The notes below the pieces were generated by a model. The model saw only the letters and a list, made by a program, of their open reading frames with translations, was not told the DNA's origin and did not search any database. This document shows, one piece after another, positions 51,634 to 62,200 of a stretch of DNA of 64,000 nt. Made by a program: the position numbers and the translations under genes. Within the stretch, counting starts at the first letter, position 1. Each line of letters starts with the position of its first letter. The stretch is from Alistipes muris (GTDB lineage: Bacteria > Bacteroidota > Bacteroidia > Bacteroidales > Rikenellaceae): the NCBI RefSeq assembly GCF_943193205.1, contig NZ_CALPDD010000009.1, positions 1 to 64,000 of the forward strand. Direction: 5' to 3'.

Positions 51634-53361
51634 TTATATATTTTGGCCTAATTCTTTCATTGTATGAAGAATGTGATTTTCCAAGTTTTCAGTCTGATTG
51701 ACCAATCCTAATTTGTGCCGGATTTTACTCCGCATGGTATAAATGCTGTAGACATTCGTATGGTTGTAGAGAATACGGATGCTTTCTGCTGAGAAGCCCA
51801 AACAGATAAAACCGCAATAACATAGTTCATGCAGCGAAAGCGCCGGATAATTGTTTTGCAAATAGTCGATGATTCCATGGCATGAGATGTTGGCGATGGC
51901 AATTACGTCTTCTGCCAGTTCGCGGTTTTTGCCGGATGCAACTTTGATATGCTCTTTGAAATGTTTGTAGAAGTTATCCGTGTTTTTTTCGTAGAGCGAA
52001 GCCCATTCCAGGAGTTGCTGCAAACTTCTGATCCGGTTGCCTAACAGAGCGAACAAAGCTTGCGACTGCTCGTCCTGTACATGGATGTTCTTTCTGATTT
52101 CATTGTATTGCTCCGTCAGTCGGGCGTAGTGCTCGTTTCCTTCCTCCACATAACGTTTATACTCTGCGATTTTCCGGTTCTTTTTCCGTAAGGTTCTTCT
52201 ATGGGAAGCGATAAGAACGCTGCAGCCGCTTAGAATAATAAGAGCGATTAATGCGAAAGAGGCTATTTCATATCGGTGAATAAGTTGTAATGTTGAATAT
52301 TCTTTTTCTAAGTTTTCAGTTGTGTATCTTTGTTCGTAGTATTGTAGTAAATTATTTTGAAAAATAGTATTGAGAGAATCGGAATATCGGATGTATAATT
52401 GTTTATATTCTAATGCTTTTTTGTCATTTTTCGATAGACTCTCTATTTGAGACATGACGGAAAGTATACCTACGTTAAAGTTGGTAATTTCCGGGCATTG
52501 CAAATAATAATTGTGATAATACCAACGGGCCGAATCAAGATTTTTCTCCAGAAAATAAGTATAACCGACTGTGGGATAATGGTTGAACGGAATTTTCCCA
52601 TCGGTATATTTCTCATATAGTTTGAATAAATCATGTTTGTAGGATGACGAGGTTACGCTGTCTGATAGCATTTGTACTCCTCCTAAGGATGACATGATAC
52701 CTAATAGTGAACTAACATCATTAGCCTGGATAGCGATTTCTTTGGCTTCGGACAAACAAGCGAGTGCTTCGGGCTTTTTGTCGATAAGGCTGAGCGAAAC
52801 GCCTTTCCGCCGCATGGCGTAGAGCAGGTAGAATGTTTGTCCGGTATTCTTGAAAGCGTCGACGGCTTCGGAATAGGCCGTCGCGGCATCGCTGAAGCAG
52901 AATTGTTCGTAGTAGAGGTTGCCGAGATAGGTGTAAATCAGCGCCTTCATCCGGTCATCGTCGGTTTTGACGACGTGTTCGCGTGCCATAAGCAGCGCCT
53001 TGATGGCTGTTCCCGATTCGGCGGCATTGCCTTTGACTACTGCGTAATAGTAGTGGGCTTTCGCCCGTTCGATGTCGTTGCCGCGGCGCGAGTAGTAGCG
53101 AACTGCTTGGTCGACAAGCGAATCGTTGTCTACGTCGATATAGTTTTTGTCGAGAGCCTGCGACAGCAGCAGCGCATGGCGGGCTTTCTTTTCGGGTGTT
53201 GCGAGGGCCCGGCGGTCCATCGAGTTGAGAATCTCCAGTGCGCTGTCCGGATGGTCGATCATCAGCGCGTCTGCGCGGTCCAGCTGTTGTTTGATATGTC
53301 TCTGACCGCCGCAGGCCACGGCCAGCATTGCAAGGAACAATAGGGCTAAAGATTTCTTCAT
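51634..53361 (-). CDS. Membrane-anchored TPR protein with C-terminal HTH-like region (putative signal-responsive regulator)
   Basis: The ATG at 53361 gives 575 residues and begins MKKSLALLFLAMLAVA followed by Cys17 (lipobox). Residues 20-350 are helical TPR-like repeats (SALEILNSMDRRALATPEKK, IYTYLGNLYYEQFCFSDAATAYSEA). A membrane helix lies near residues 365-388 (ASFALIALIILSGCSVLIAS), followed by a coiled coil. The cytosolic end (NYPALSLHELCYCGFICLGFS, YNHTNVYSIYTMRSKIRHKL) resembles a LuxR/GerE-like helix-turn-helix, as in other Bacteroidota TPR regulators. It may sense an envelope signal and regulate the neighbouring genes. Codon use becomes AT-rich in the 3' half. Confidence 0.78.
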   Translation of the reverse strand: MKKSLALLFLAMLAVACGGQRHIKQQLDRADALMIDHPDSALEILNSMDRRALATPEKKARHALLLSQALDKNYIDVDNDSLVDQAVRYYSRRGNDIERAKAHYYYAVVKGNAAESGTAIKALLMAREHVVKTDDDRMKALIYTYLGNLYYEQFCFSDAATAYSEAVDAFKNTGQTFYLLYAMRRKGVSLSLIDKKPEALACLSEAKEIAIQANDVSSLLGIMSSLGGVQMLSDSVTSSSYKHDLFKLYEKYTDGKIPFNHYPTVGYTYFLEKNLDSARWYYHNYYLQCPEITNFNVGILSVMSQIESLSKNDKKALEYKQLYIRYSDSLNTIFQNNLLQYYEQRYTTENLEKEYSTLQLIHRYEIASFALIALIILSGCSVLIASHRRTLRKKNRKIAEYKRYVEEGNEHYARLTEQYNEIRKNIHVQDEQSQALFALLGNRIRSLQQLLEWASLYEKNTDNFYKHFKEHIKVASGKNRELAEDVIAIANISCHGIIDYLQNNYPALSLHELCYCGFICLGFSAESIRILYNHTNVYSIYTMRSKIRHKLGLVNQTENLENHILHTMKELGQNI

Positions 53362-53390
53362 GGTACTAAAGTCTGTAATCCTACTTAATA

Positions 53391-53398
53391 CAAAGATA
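53391..53398 (-). promoter_or_regulatory. -7 promoter motif for the TPR gene
   Basis: TATCTTTG on the minus strand, 29 bp before the ATG. A GAAGATACTCC block lies 46 bp upstream (53445-53455), as for ychF. Confidence 0.7.
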
Positions 53399-53597
53399 CG
53401 AAAAGTCGAGTGCAGAAGCAAACGCAGTATGATTATGCCGAGACGGAGTATCTTCGACGAAGTCAAAGATAGAAAACATATCGGTCTTTTTCAGCTATCG
53501 GCATCGCTTTTATTTGCGATTCATTGAAAGGTTTGCGGGATTCTTCGGTTTGAAACCCTTTCAGAGAGCACGCAGAAGCCGAATAATAACGGAAAAA

Positions 53598-53621
53598 CGG
53601 GCTGCCGAAATCGGCAGCCCG
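53598..53621. terminator. Terminator after the SusCD operon
   Basis: A perfect 11-bp stem CGGGCTGCCGA/TCGGCAGCCCG with T runs on both exits. It lies 30 bp after the last minus-strand stop and also bounds the TPR cassette. Confidence 0.9.
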
Positions 53622-53651
53622 TTTTTGCAAAACGGTTTTACGGATACGGAT

Positions 53652-56600
53652 TTATTCGTAATACGTATATTTGATGCTGAAGAAACGCAGTCCGTTGCCC
53701 GAAGGATAAACATAAACCGGAGTTGCTCCGCTGACCTCTATCTCGAATTCGCAGGTCGTAGGTGCGTTCGACGACGTGCCGCCGACCTGGGTGAAGGTTT
53801 CGCCGTTGACGGTAACGCTTACCAGGCGGGTCGCATCTTCGGAAGAACCGGTATTCGATGCCACAACCGTCAGCTTACCCGAGGCGGGAGCCGTAAAGTA
53901 GCACGACCGGTCGCCGTTGGCCTTGCCGCCGCCCCATTGGATGAATTTTTGGGATTCTCCGTTGACGGAGGCTGTTCCGTATTTGGTCTTGGAGCCGGTC
54001 AGAATCGTGAGCCCGTTCCATACCAAATCGGAAATCGTTTCAGTAAGCGAGCCATCGGAGCCCATCTTGTCGCCGATTGCGGTGAAGCTCGGGTCGTCTC
54101 AGTCCCATACGAGTTCTTTCTGCGTCGGGCCGGCATCCGGATCGACATAGGTATATTCAAATTGCTTGTAGCGAATACCGCCGCTCGTGTAGATGTAGAC
54201 TACATCGTTGGCTTTGAGTTCCTCTCCGTCGAAGATGACGACTTCCTTGATGCCTTTGCCGACGAGTTTGCCGGTCAGAATCTTCTCTCCTTTGTTGATA
54301 TTTGCGGTTATGGTGAGCTCGGTTTCATCGGTCGTGCTTCCGCTCGGGTTCGCTCCGGTTACTTTCAGCGTGCCCGGTCCGGTTTTCGGTACCACGAACG
54401 ATACACGGCGCGAGTTTATTTTGCCGCCACCGCCGGTACGCAGGAACCAGCCGTCGTCTCCGCGGTTTTCAACTTTCAGCGTGCCGCCCAGCGATTCGAT
54501 ATGCAGGCCGTTGAAATAGGTGTCTGCGGCCTTGTTGTCGGTCGTTCCGATGACCGCCTTGGCATCTGCGAATGCTTCGTCGTCGAAGTTCCATTTGAGC
54601 GAAACCAGACCGCCTGCGATAACCTTTTTAATCTTGAACTTGGCTTCGCCCGCTTCGGACGGCGCGTACTTGGTCGAAGTGGAGGTCGGCTGGGCTACTA
54701 CCGAAATCGTGTATTCGCCGGCGGCCAGCGCGGCAATCGTTGCGGCAGGAATTTCAAACGCGGGTTCGGTGACCTCCGTCGTCGTGCCGTTGAACGTTAC
54801 GGTGTATTTTTCGGCGTGGGCATTGCGTTCCCAGATTGCGGTAACAGCCTGCTGGGTTCCCTCGTCGATGCTGGTTTCATTAAGCGTCAGCACAGGGGTA
54901 GCCAGTGCTGTGACCGTATTCTCCGGGGTGGTGTCCTTGGTCCAGGCGATACGGGTGAACGACGTGTTGTCCGAGCCGGGCAGTACGTAGATGCTGTTTA
55001 CACCGACGAGGTCGCCCAATACTACCTTGTGGGGTTTGCCGTCGGCGATAATCGAGTAGGTGTCGCCGCCTGCAACGATCTGAACCGTCGAGGTGACGCT
55101 CTTGCCCTGTGCGGTCATTTCGATGGACCCGTACCCGTCGGCCTTGAACTCGAATGCGCTGGCGGTCGGTACGCCCTTGTTGGTGATGGTCGCAGCCTGG
55201 GCGAAAGAGATACCCGTGCTCATGACGATTTCGGCAGGGCCGTAGATACGGATGTTCTCGATAATCGTTTGGTTTTCGACCGTTTCGGTGTCGAACTTGG
55301 TCTTGTCGGTGAAGTCCCAGGCGGCAGCTTCGGCGATGGGTTCCAGTTCGGTCGGACGTACCACTACGGGTGCCGATGCGTTCCACCAGCGCGGGTCGCC
55401 CGCCTTGTTGGCGGCGATGGCACCGTTTTTCAGATACAGCTTGCCTGCGATGGAGTTGGTGCAGGGGTCTTCTGTAAGCATCATACCTCCCTCGGCCAAA
55501 GCCAGTTCCTGGGTAAGCGCCTGGCCGTTCAGGTCTTTGGACTTTTGGTTGAGGAAGAAATTTTTCCCGTTCTTGTCCGTGGTGCCGACATTATAGAAAT
55601 AGTTGCCTGCGCAAATGGGGGCGATATTCGTGTCCTTGGTGCCGGTCAGTTTGACCCATTGCTTGCCGTCCTGCTCGGGCACTTCGTTGGGGTGGTTTTC
55701 GTTGAGGAAAACGCACTTGGTCAGATTGACGGCCGCAGGCGTGAATTTCTGCAACTCGAAAATGCCGGAGTTGTTCGACGAGCTGATTGTCGCCGTAACC
55801 TGGTTGAACGTGCAGTTGGCAATGTTGACCGTGCCGACCGAACCGCCCTCGCGGCAGCGGAGGAACGTGCGGGCGCATGCGTAGAACGTGGAATTCTTGA
55901 TCTCTATCGTGCCGTATTTGCTGCCGGCCTTGATACGCAGGTCGATGAAGTCGCCGCCGGCCGAGCCGATGGGGTTGATGTCGTGGGCATAGATGCCGTC
56001 ATAAATCAGGTTTTCGACGTTGAACTTGTCGGCTCCGCTCCAAAGGCCCTTGGTGAAGCCCGTGAATTCGCAGTTGATGAATTCGGCATTGCCGAGCGTC
56101 GCGCCCGTAGTTATGAAGTAGCCGCATTCGTTGCCGCCGTCGATCAGCACATCTTCAAAATGGATGTTCGTATTTTCGCCGGTCACCTTGAACGAACCTT
56201 TCACTACGGGTTTCGCTCCCTCGGGGCTCGATTCGCCGTAGATTTCCAGCCCGTAAGCGAACGTATAGGGGTCGAATTCCGGGCTGTCTGCCGGTTTGGT
56301 CATGCTGCTGGTCAGGTCGTATGCTTCGCCTCCGTTGTAGGCAAGCAGGAGTTTCAGATCGGCTGTCGCACCCGTAATGGCTGCGGCGAAATCGGCGCTG
56401 TTCGCGATTTTCGTAGTTCCCTCGGTGCTGGGACGGGTATAGGCCGTGAAGTGGCCGCGCGAACCCGACTTGCCGAACAGCAGCGTGAACTTGTAGTTGG
56501 TGCCGGGTTCGAGGTTTTCGATTTTGGCTTCGCAGGCGCTGATCTGTTCGTCGCTGAGCGGCATGACCGTAGCCGTAGCACCCTCGACCGGAACCACCAG

Positions 56601-57170
56601 CTCGTAGCGGATGGAGGTCAGGTCTTTCGGGTCTTTGGCATTCTGGTCCCACTGCACGGTCACCGTCGTTTCGGTACGTTCCTTGGCTTTGGGGTTGAGT
56701 GCCGAGCGGACGGCCGACGTCGAAACGGCTTCGACCAGATAAGCCCAGCGCGAGCTCTCGATTTTGGCGCTGACGCCCTGCACACGTGCCCAGAATGTCT
56801 TGTCGACAGCCAGGTTCTTGACCGTGAAAGGCACGCCGTCCTTGGCCACTTCGACGGTTTGGTAGGCGTTGCTCGAATCGAAGTTTTCGGGCATTTCGTA
56901 TATCTCGACTTCCTTGCCGTCTTCTTCTTTGATGGTGGGAACGGCCTCGAAGAGTTCCAGAATGTAGGCGTCGGCGTTCGACACGGCGCTCCACGAGAAT
57001 TTGATGTCCGTGCCGACCGCAGCGTCGACGTCCGCCTCGAAGTTCAGCGGGGTCAGCACGCGGGTGTACGGAATCTCGTTCATGGCTTCATCGACGTCCG
57101 AGCAGGAAGCGGCGAACGCACCCGCGCAGAGCATGAGCCCGAATTTCAGATTTCTGAATATCTTTTTCAT
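53652..57170 (-). pseudogene. Large SusE/F-position surface lipoprotein interrupted by an in-frame TGA
   Basis: The frame of 1173 codons starts MKKIFRNLKFGLMLCAGAFAAS then Cys23 (lipobox). Residues 35-240 are Ig/FN3-like domains (PLNFEADVDAAVGTDIKFSW, LEPGTNYKFTLLFGKSG). Residues 250-560 look like a right-handed beta-helix of the DUF4957/DUF5123 type (SFKVTGENTNIHFEDVLIDG, TVNIANCTFNQV). Two similar domains of about 130 residues follow (VSLKWNFDDEAFADAK and, after the stop, DDPSFTAIGDKMGSDG). A TGA at 54099-54101 falls between WD and DDPSF, where TGG would give WDWDD. Unless read through, the product ends after 1023 residues and loses the last domain. It is the third gene of the SusC-SusD operon and probably binds pectic glycans on the cell surface. 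Confidence 0.8.
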
Positions 57171-57197
57171 AATTGTACTGTATGATGCTTAACCGAT

Positions 57198-59219
57198 TTA
57201 TTTCTGCGGGTAACCGAAGTCGTTGACCAGCGAGCCCTGCGCATTGCTGAGGTTGTGGGCGAACAGAGGCCACGTCGAACGCGGATAGGGGTCGTCGTAG
57301 TCGTTGAAGTAGAAGTACATCCAGCGGTAGGAAGTTTCGGCTTCCCAGAGTGACGGATCCGCCTGGCAGAAGACGCCCTGCGAAAGGAAGTCGATCCGGT
57401 TCCAGCCGCCGTTGTCCGCTTCGCTGTTGTAGTCCGCGGGGGTCTTGGCGATTTCGTCCTTTTCCAGGCCGAAGATTTCGATGCCCTGTCCTTTTTGACG
57501 CCAGAAAGCATAGTAGGTCGGGAACGTGGTCAGCACGTTTTTGCCGCTCTTGTCCTTGAAATCCTTGGGTTCGGTCAGCTTGGCGTAGTCAGCATAGGCT
57601 CCGCGCATGTAGGCCAGGTCTTTCAGGTCGTTCTTGGCTTCGTCCAGCTTGATTTTGAGCAGGCCCCAGCGGATGAGGTCCTGTTTGCGGAGGAACTCGC
57701 CTGCGAATTCCAGCGCGCGCTCGTCGATGATGGCTTTCATGATGGTGCCTTCGGTCTTGCAGTCGTTGATGGCGGCGTCATCGCTGCTGGCGGCCGAACC
57801 GATGGTCAGCGCGTCGACATAGGCGTCGACCATGCCTTCGTTGCCTTTGTAGGCACGTTTGCGGACTTCCTTGAGGTAGCGTTGAGCCCGGCTCAGGTCA
57901 CCTTCCCAGGCAGCCAGTTCGGCGGCCATAAGATAGATGTCGGCATAGCGCATGACGATGGGTTTGCAGCCGTCGCCCGTACCGCCCGGATAGTTGTTCA
58001 TCCATTCGTAGCGATACTTGCCCCAATAGAAGCTCGTGGCGTTGCGCATCTCCCAGCCGCCTTTGGTTCCGTCTTCGTTCTCGACGTCCTGGTTCCAGCG
58101 CATGGGCACGCAGGTGATGTCGCGGCGGGTGTCCTGTTTCTCGTATTTCCACCACAGCGTGGGGTTGGGGCCCGTCTGGCCGCCTTTCGACGACTTGTCG
58201 CCGATGAAAGGCGAGTTGGCGGTGTGGGGGTAGGCGTGGGCGTAGTTCCAGCGGCCGCGGGCATCGCCGAACGGCTGCACGTAAATCACTTCGCGGGAGC
58301 CGCTCACGTGCGAGAAGTCGTTGAATTTGTGCCACAGCTGCTCGAAGTCGGATTCGAGAGCCAGCGAGCCGCTGCCGATGACGTCCTCCAGGTGCCGCAG
58401 CGCCTTGGGATAGAGTTCGGCCTTGGACATTTCCTGCTTGGTCGAGAGACGCAGTGAACCGAAGTTGCCGGTTCCGGTCTTGCCGTCGTCGGGACGCCAT
58501 GCGTAACCTGCGGCGTTGAGTGCGATACGGGCGTAGAGACCTTTGGCGAAAGCCTTGTTGATGCGGTCGGTACGCATGGTCTGCGTTGCTTCATAAGGCC
58601 AGTAGAGCATGGGGATGGCTTCCTCGAGGTCGGCCAGCATGGCCTTGTAGAGGTCGTCGCGCTCGGCCTTGGGGTCGTAGAGCGTGGCGGAAGTCAGCGG
58701 TTCGAGGTGCAGAGGCACTTCGCCCCACATCTTGATAAGTTCGTAGTAGAAGAACGCACGGTAGGTGAGCGATTCGCCCAGCAGATAGGCCATGTCGCGG
58801 TTGTGGGCGACGTTGCCGTACTGCTTCAGTCCCTGGATGGCAAGGTTGGCGCGCTCGATACCGATCATGATCTCGTTATAACCGTTGTTGGTGGTGTTCA
58901 ACGAACTGTTATCGGTCTTTGTATCGTATTCGGCGAGGTTGCGTTCGTCGACTTTGGCGCCCGAAGCCGTCGACCCCGTTTTGAGCTCGATGTCGGTGTT
59001 GTAGCCGTACATGTGGTTCAGACGGGCGTTGTAGGAGTTGGTGTGGGCGAAGATTTCGCTGATGCCGAGTACCGTGTATTCGGCCGTGGTGTAGTTGGCG
59101 AATACCTTGGAGGCGTCGAACGACGACTGCGTTTCGACTTCCAGTATGTCGTTCAGACACGAGGTCGCCAAACCTCCCATCAGCAAGAGCGTGGAAATGC
59201 TGTATAATATCTTTTTCAT
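57198..59219 (-). CDS. SusD/RagB family glycan-binding lipoprotein
   Basis: This 673-residue outer-membrane lipoprotein begins MKKILYSISTLLLMGGLATS then Cys21. It has the SusD layout: an N-terminal TPR-rich helical part (LAIQGLKQYGNVAHNRDMAY, LGESLTYRAFFYYELIKMWGEVPLH), the IMRYADIYLMAAELAAW segment and the C-terminal IDERALEFAGEFLRKQDLIRWG. It caps the SusC pore and binds pectic oligosaccharides; the ligand is inferred from the locus. It starts 32 bp after susC and ends 27 bp before the surface lipoprotein gene. Confidence 0.96.
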   Translation of the reverse strand: MKKILYSISTLLLMGGLATSCLNDILEVETQSSFDASKVFANYTTAEYTVLGISEIFAHTNSYNARLNHMYGYNTDIELKTGSTASGAKVDERNLAEYDTKTDNSSLNTTNNGYNEIMIGIERANLAIQGLKQYGNVAHNRDMAYLLGESLTYRAFFYYELIKMWGEVPLHLEPLTSATLYDPKAERDDLYKAMLADLEEAIPMLYWPYEATQTMRTDRINKAFAKGLYARIALNAAGYAWRPDDGKTGTGNFGSLRLSTKQEMSKAELYPKALRHLEDVIGSGSLALESDFEQLWHKFNDFSHVSGSREVIYVQPFGDARGRWNYAHAYPHTANSPFIGDKSSKGGQTGPNPTLWWKYEKQDTRRDITCVPMRWNQDVENEDGTKGGWEMRNATSFYWGKYRYEWMNNYPGGTGDGCKPIVMRYADIYLMAAELAAWEGDLSRAQRYLKEVRKRAYKGNEGMVDAYVDALTIGSAASSDDAAINDCKTEGTIMKAIIDERALEFAGEFLRKQDLIRWGLLKIKLDEAKNDLKDLAYMRGAYADYAKLTEPKDFKDKSGKNVLTTFPTYYAFWRQKGQGIEIFGLEKDEIAKTPADYNSEADNGGWNRIDFLSQGVFCQADPSLWEAETSYRWMYFYFNDYDDPYPRSTWPLFAHNLSNAQGSLVNDFGYPQK

Positions 59220-59251
59220 ATAGGTATGTCTTCTTGAAGTTTTTCAGGCTT

Positions 59252-62200
59252 TTAGAACGAGAGGTTGAGACCGAATACCCACGAGCGGCTCTTCGGGAAC
59301 GCCGAGTAGTCGACGCCGGGGGTCAGCGGGGTCGCACGGCGCGTGTCGACCTCGGGGTCGTAGCCCGTGTAGGGGGTCAGGCAGAAGAGGTTGGTGCCCG
59401 TTGCGTATACGCGTACGCGGGTCAGCCGGATTTTGCGGGTCAGGTGTTCCGGAACGGTGTAGCCGATCGTCAGCGACGCCAGACGCAGGAACGAACCGTC
59501 TTCGATGGCCCAGCTCTGAGCGACGCGTTTGGTCGAGTAGGGGGTCCACATGGTTTTGCCTGCGTTCATCTGTGCCAGCAGGGCGGGGTCGTTCACCAGT
59601 TCGCCCGTCGCCCAGTCGATGTTGGTCCAGCGGTTGGAGGGCGCCATGGTGTTCAGTACGTTCTGACCCTGCGTGGTCTTCGTGGTCGAGAATTCGATTT
59701 TGTTGGCGTTGTAGATTTCGTTGCCGTAGGAATAGGTGAAGTTGGCGGCAACGTCGAAGCCGTAGGCATAGGCCGTCAGCGAGAAACCGCCGGTGAAGAG
59801 CGGCTGCGTGTTGCCGATGCGCGTGATGTCGTTGGTCGTAATCTTCGTGGGGTCGTCGTCGCTCACCTTGGCCAGACGGGGCGCACCCGGACGCAGGCCG
59901 TAGTCTTTGCCGAGGATGTCTTCGCTGCTGGCGATACCTTCTTTCAGGGTCCAGGTCTTGCCGTCGTAGTCGAAGTCGTCGACGGTGTACATGCCTTGGT
60001 TGACATAGCCGTAGATGTCGCCCAGCGGACGGCCTTTCTTTACGATGTAATCGTAGCCGATTTCGGTCGAGAACATACCTGCCGAGGCGGTGATCTGGTC
60101 CAGACCGCCCAGGTCGACTACTTCGTTCTTGTTGAACGAGATGTTGGCGTCGAAGTTGATGCCCCACTTCTCCTTGCGGACCAGCGCGGCGCCCAGCGTT
60201 ACTTCGATACCGCGGTTCTGCACCTCACCGAGGTTGCGGTATTGTTCCGAGTAGCCGCCCGTGACGGGGAACTTGATCAGCAGGTCCTTGGTGTTCGATT
60301 GGTAGAGTTCGACGCTACCGGTCAGACGGCTGTTCCAGAATCCGAAGTCGATACCGATGTTGTGCGAGTAGGTCGTCTCCCACTTCAGGTCGGGATTCGA
60401 CATCGTCGTGCCGTTGGACCAGATGACCGAACCTTGCGAAATCCACGAGGTCTGCGATGCGCTGAAAAGCGTCTGGGTCTGACCCGAGGGGATGTTGTTG
60501 TTGCCGGCCGTACCGAAGCTGTAACGGATTTTGAGGTTGTCGATCCACGTTGCGTTCTTGAGCCATTCCTCGCCCGAGAGACGCCACGAAGCGGCTACCG
60601 AGGGGAAATAGCCCCATTGGTTGCCCTTGGCGAACTTCGACGAGCCGTCGGCACGCATCGTGGCCGATACCATATATTTGCCTTTGTAGTCGTAGTTCGC
60701 GCGGCCGAAGAACGAGAAAAGAATGTCGTCGTTGGCGTATTTGTTGGCTACCGACAGCGGGTGCTCGCCCGAGGCCATGAATTTCCAGGCCATGTTCGAG
60801 TCGAAGAAGTCGGGCAGACCCTCGACTACGGTGTTCATCGTGTTCTGGCTCGTGCGGAGATACTCCATGCCGACCAGCAAGTTCAGATTGTGGTCCTTGG
60901 GCAGCAGTTTCTTGAAGTCGTACTGCAAGGTGTTGGTGTTGCGGATTTTATCGCGGTAGATGCCTTCCCACTCGGCCAGCGGCTTGTTCTGATAGCCCGC
61001 CGACGCGTAGCGCGATGCGTAGGACGAAATGCCGTAGAAGCGGTCCTTGACTTGTTTGTAGTCGTCCAGACCGGCTTCGATGCGCAGACGCAGGTTGTCG
61101 ATGATTTCCCATTGGAAGGCGGCGTTGGCGTTCCACGTCGTGCGGTTGTAGCGCGAATCGTTTTCGCGGACGGCCTGGATGGGATGTACGTAGTTGCTGT
61201 AGTCGTCGGGGTTGTCTTCTTCAATGATGGCCGCATAGCGCGGAATCGGCGAGTAGACAATGGCGTTCTTCAGTCGCGAGTTGCCCGACTGCGAGCCGCG
61301 GTCGTTGAGACCGTTGGCGCCCGAGCCCGTCACATGAACATCCGAATAGCGCACGTTCACGTCGATGGACACACGCTTCACGGGTTTGAACTGGCCTTTG
61401 AAGCTGAGGTTGTTGCGTTTGTAGTCCGAGCCGATCATGATGGTCTTCTCGTCGTGGTGCGAGTAGCTGGCCGTCCACTTGTATTTGTCGCCGTTGCCCG
61501 ATACCGAAAGGTTGTGATCGAATACCGTACCCGTGCGGCCGAACACCTGTTCCACCCAGTCGTTGGCCGGCATGTTGCGGTAGAGGTCCATGTCTTCCCA
61601 GGTGCCGTAGTTGGGCGTGTAGTAGCTCTTCGTGTTGCCTTTGAGTACCGAATATTCGTATTGCGTGCGCACGAAGTCATAGGTGTTCTGCGGAACCAGC
61701 GCATCCTTGTTGGCCATGTTTTTCACACCGCCGTAGATGTTGTAGTTGACCGTTATGCGGCCCGATTCGCCGCTCTTGGTCGTGACGATGATTACACCGT
61801 TGGCACCGCGCGAACCGTAGATGGCCGTCGAGAAAGCGTCTTTCAGCACGTCGATGGACTGGATGTCCGAAGCCGGGATGTCCGAGATGCTCTCCACCGG
61901 GAATCCGTCGACAATGTAGAGGGGCGAGCTGTCCTGCGTGATGGAGCCCGTACCGCGTACACGGATGCGGACGTCGGCATCGGGGTCGCCCTCGGTTGCG
62001 GTCACCTGCACACCGGCCATACGACCCGACATGGCTTCGCTCACCGAGGCTACCGGCATCTGGGTCAGCGCTTCGCTGTTGATGGACGATACCGAACCCA
62101 CTACGTCGCGGCGTTTCACGGTGGCATAGCCTACCACCACCACGTCGTCCAGCTGGTTCGAGCTTTCCGAGAGGGTCACTTCGTAGTCGGTCTGCGAGGG

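Noticed and set aside
53652..54065. A separate small gene starting at the ATG at 54065
   Set aside because: The frame continues upstream of this ATG to the TGA and joins the large lipoprotein; the internal Met lies inside a domain, and no promoter or signal peptide precedes it.
54099..54101. TGA as a selenocysteine codon
   Set aside because: The surrounding protein is a surface glycan-binding lipoprotein, not a redox enzyme, no selenocysteine-insertion hairpin was recognised, and the expected residue by comparison is Trp.
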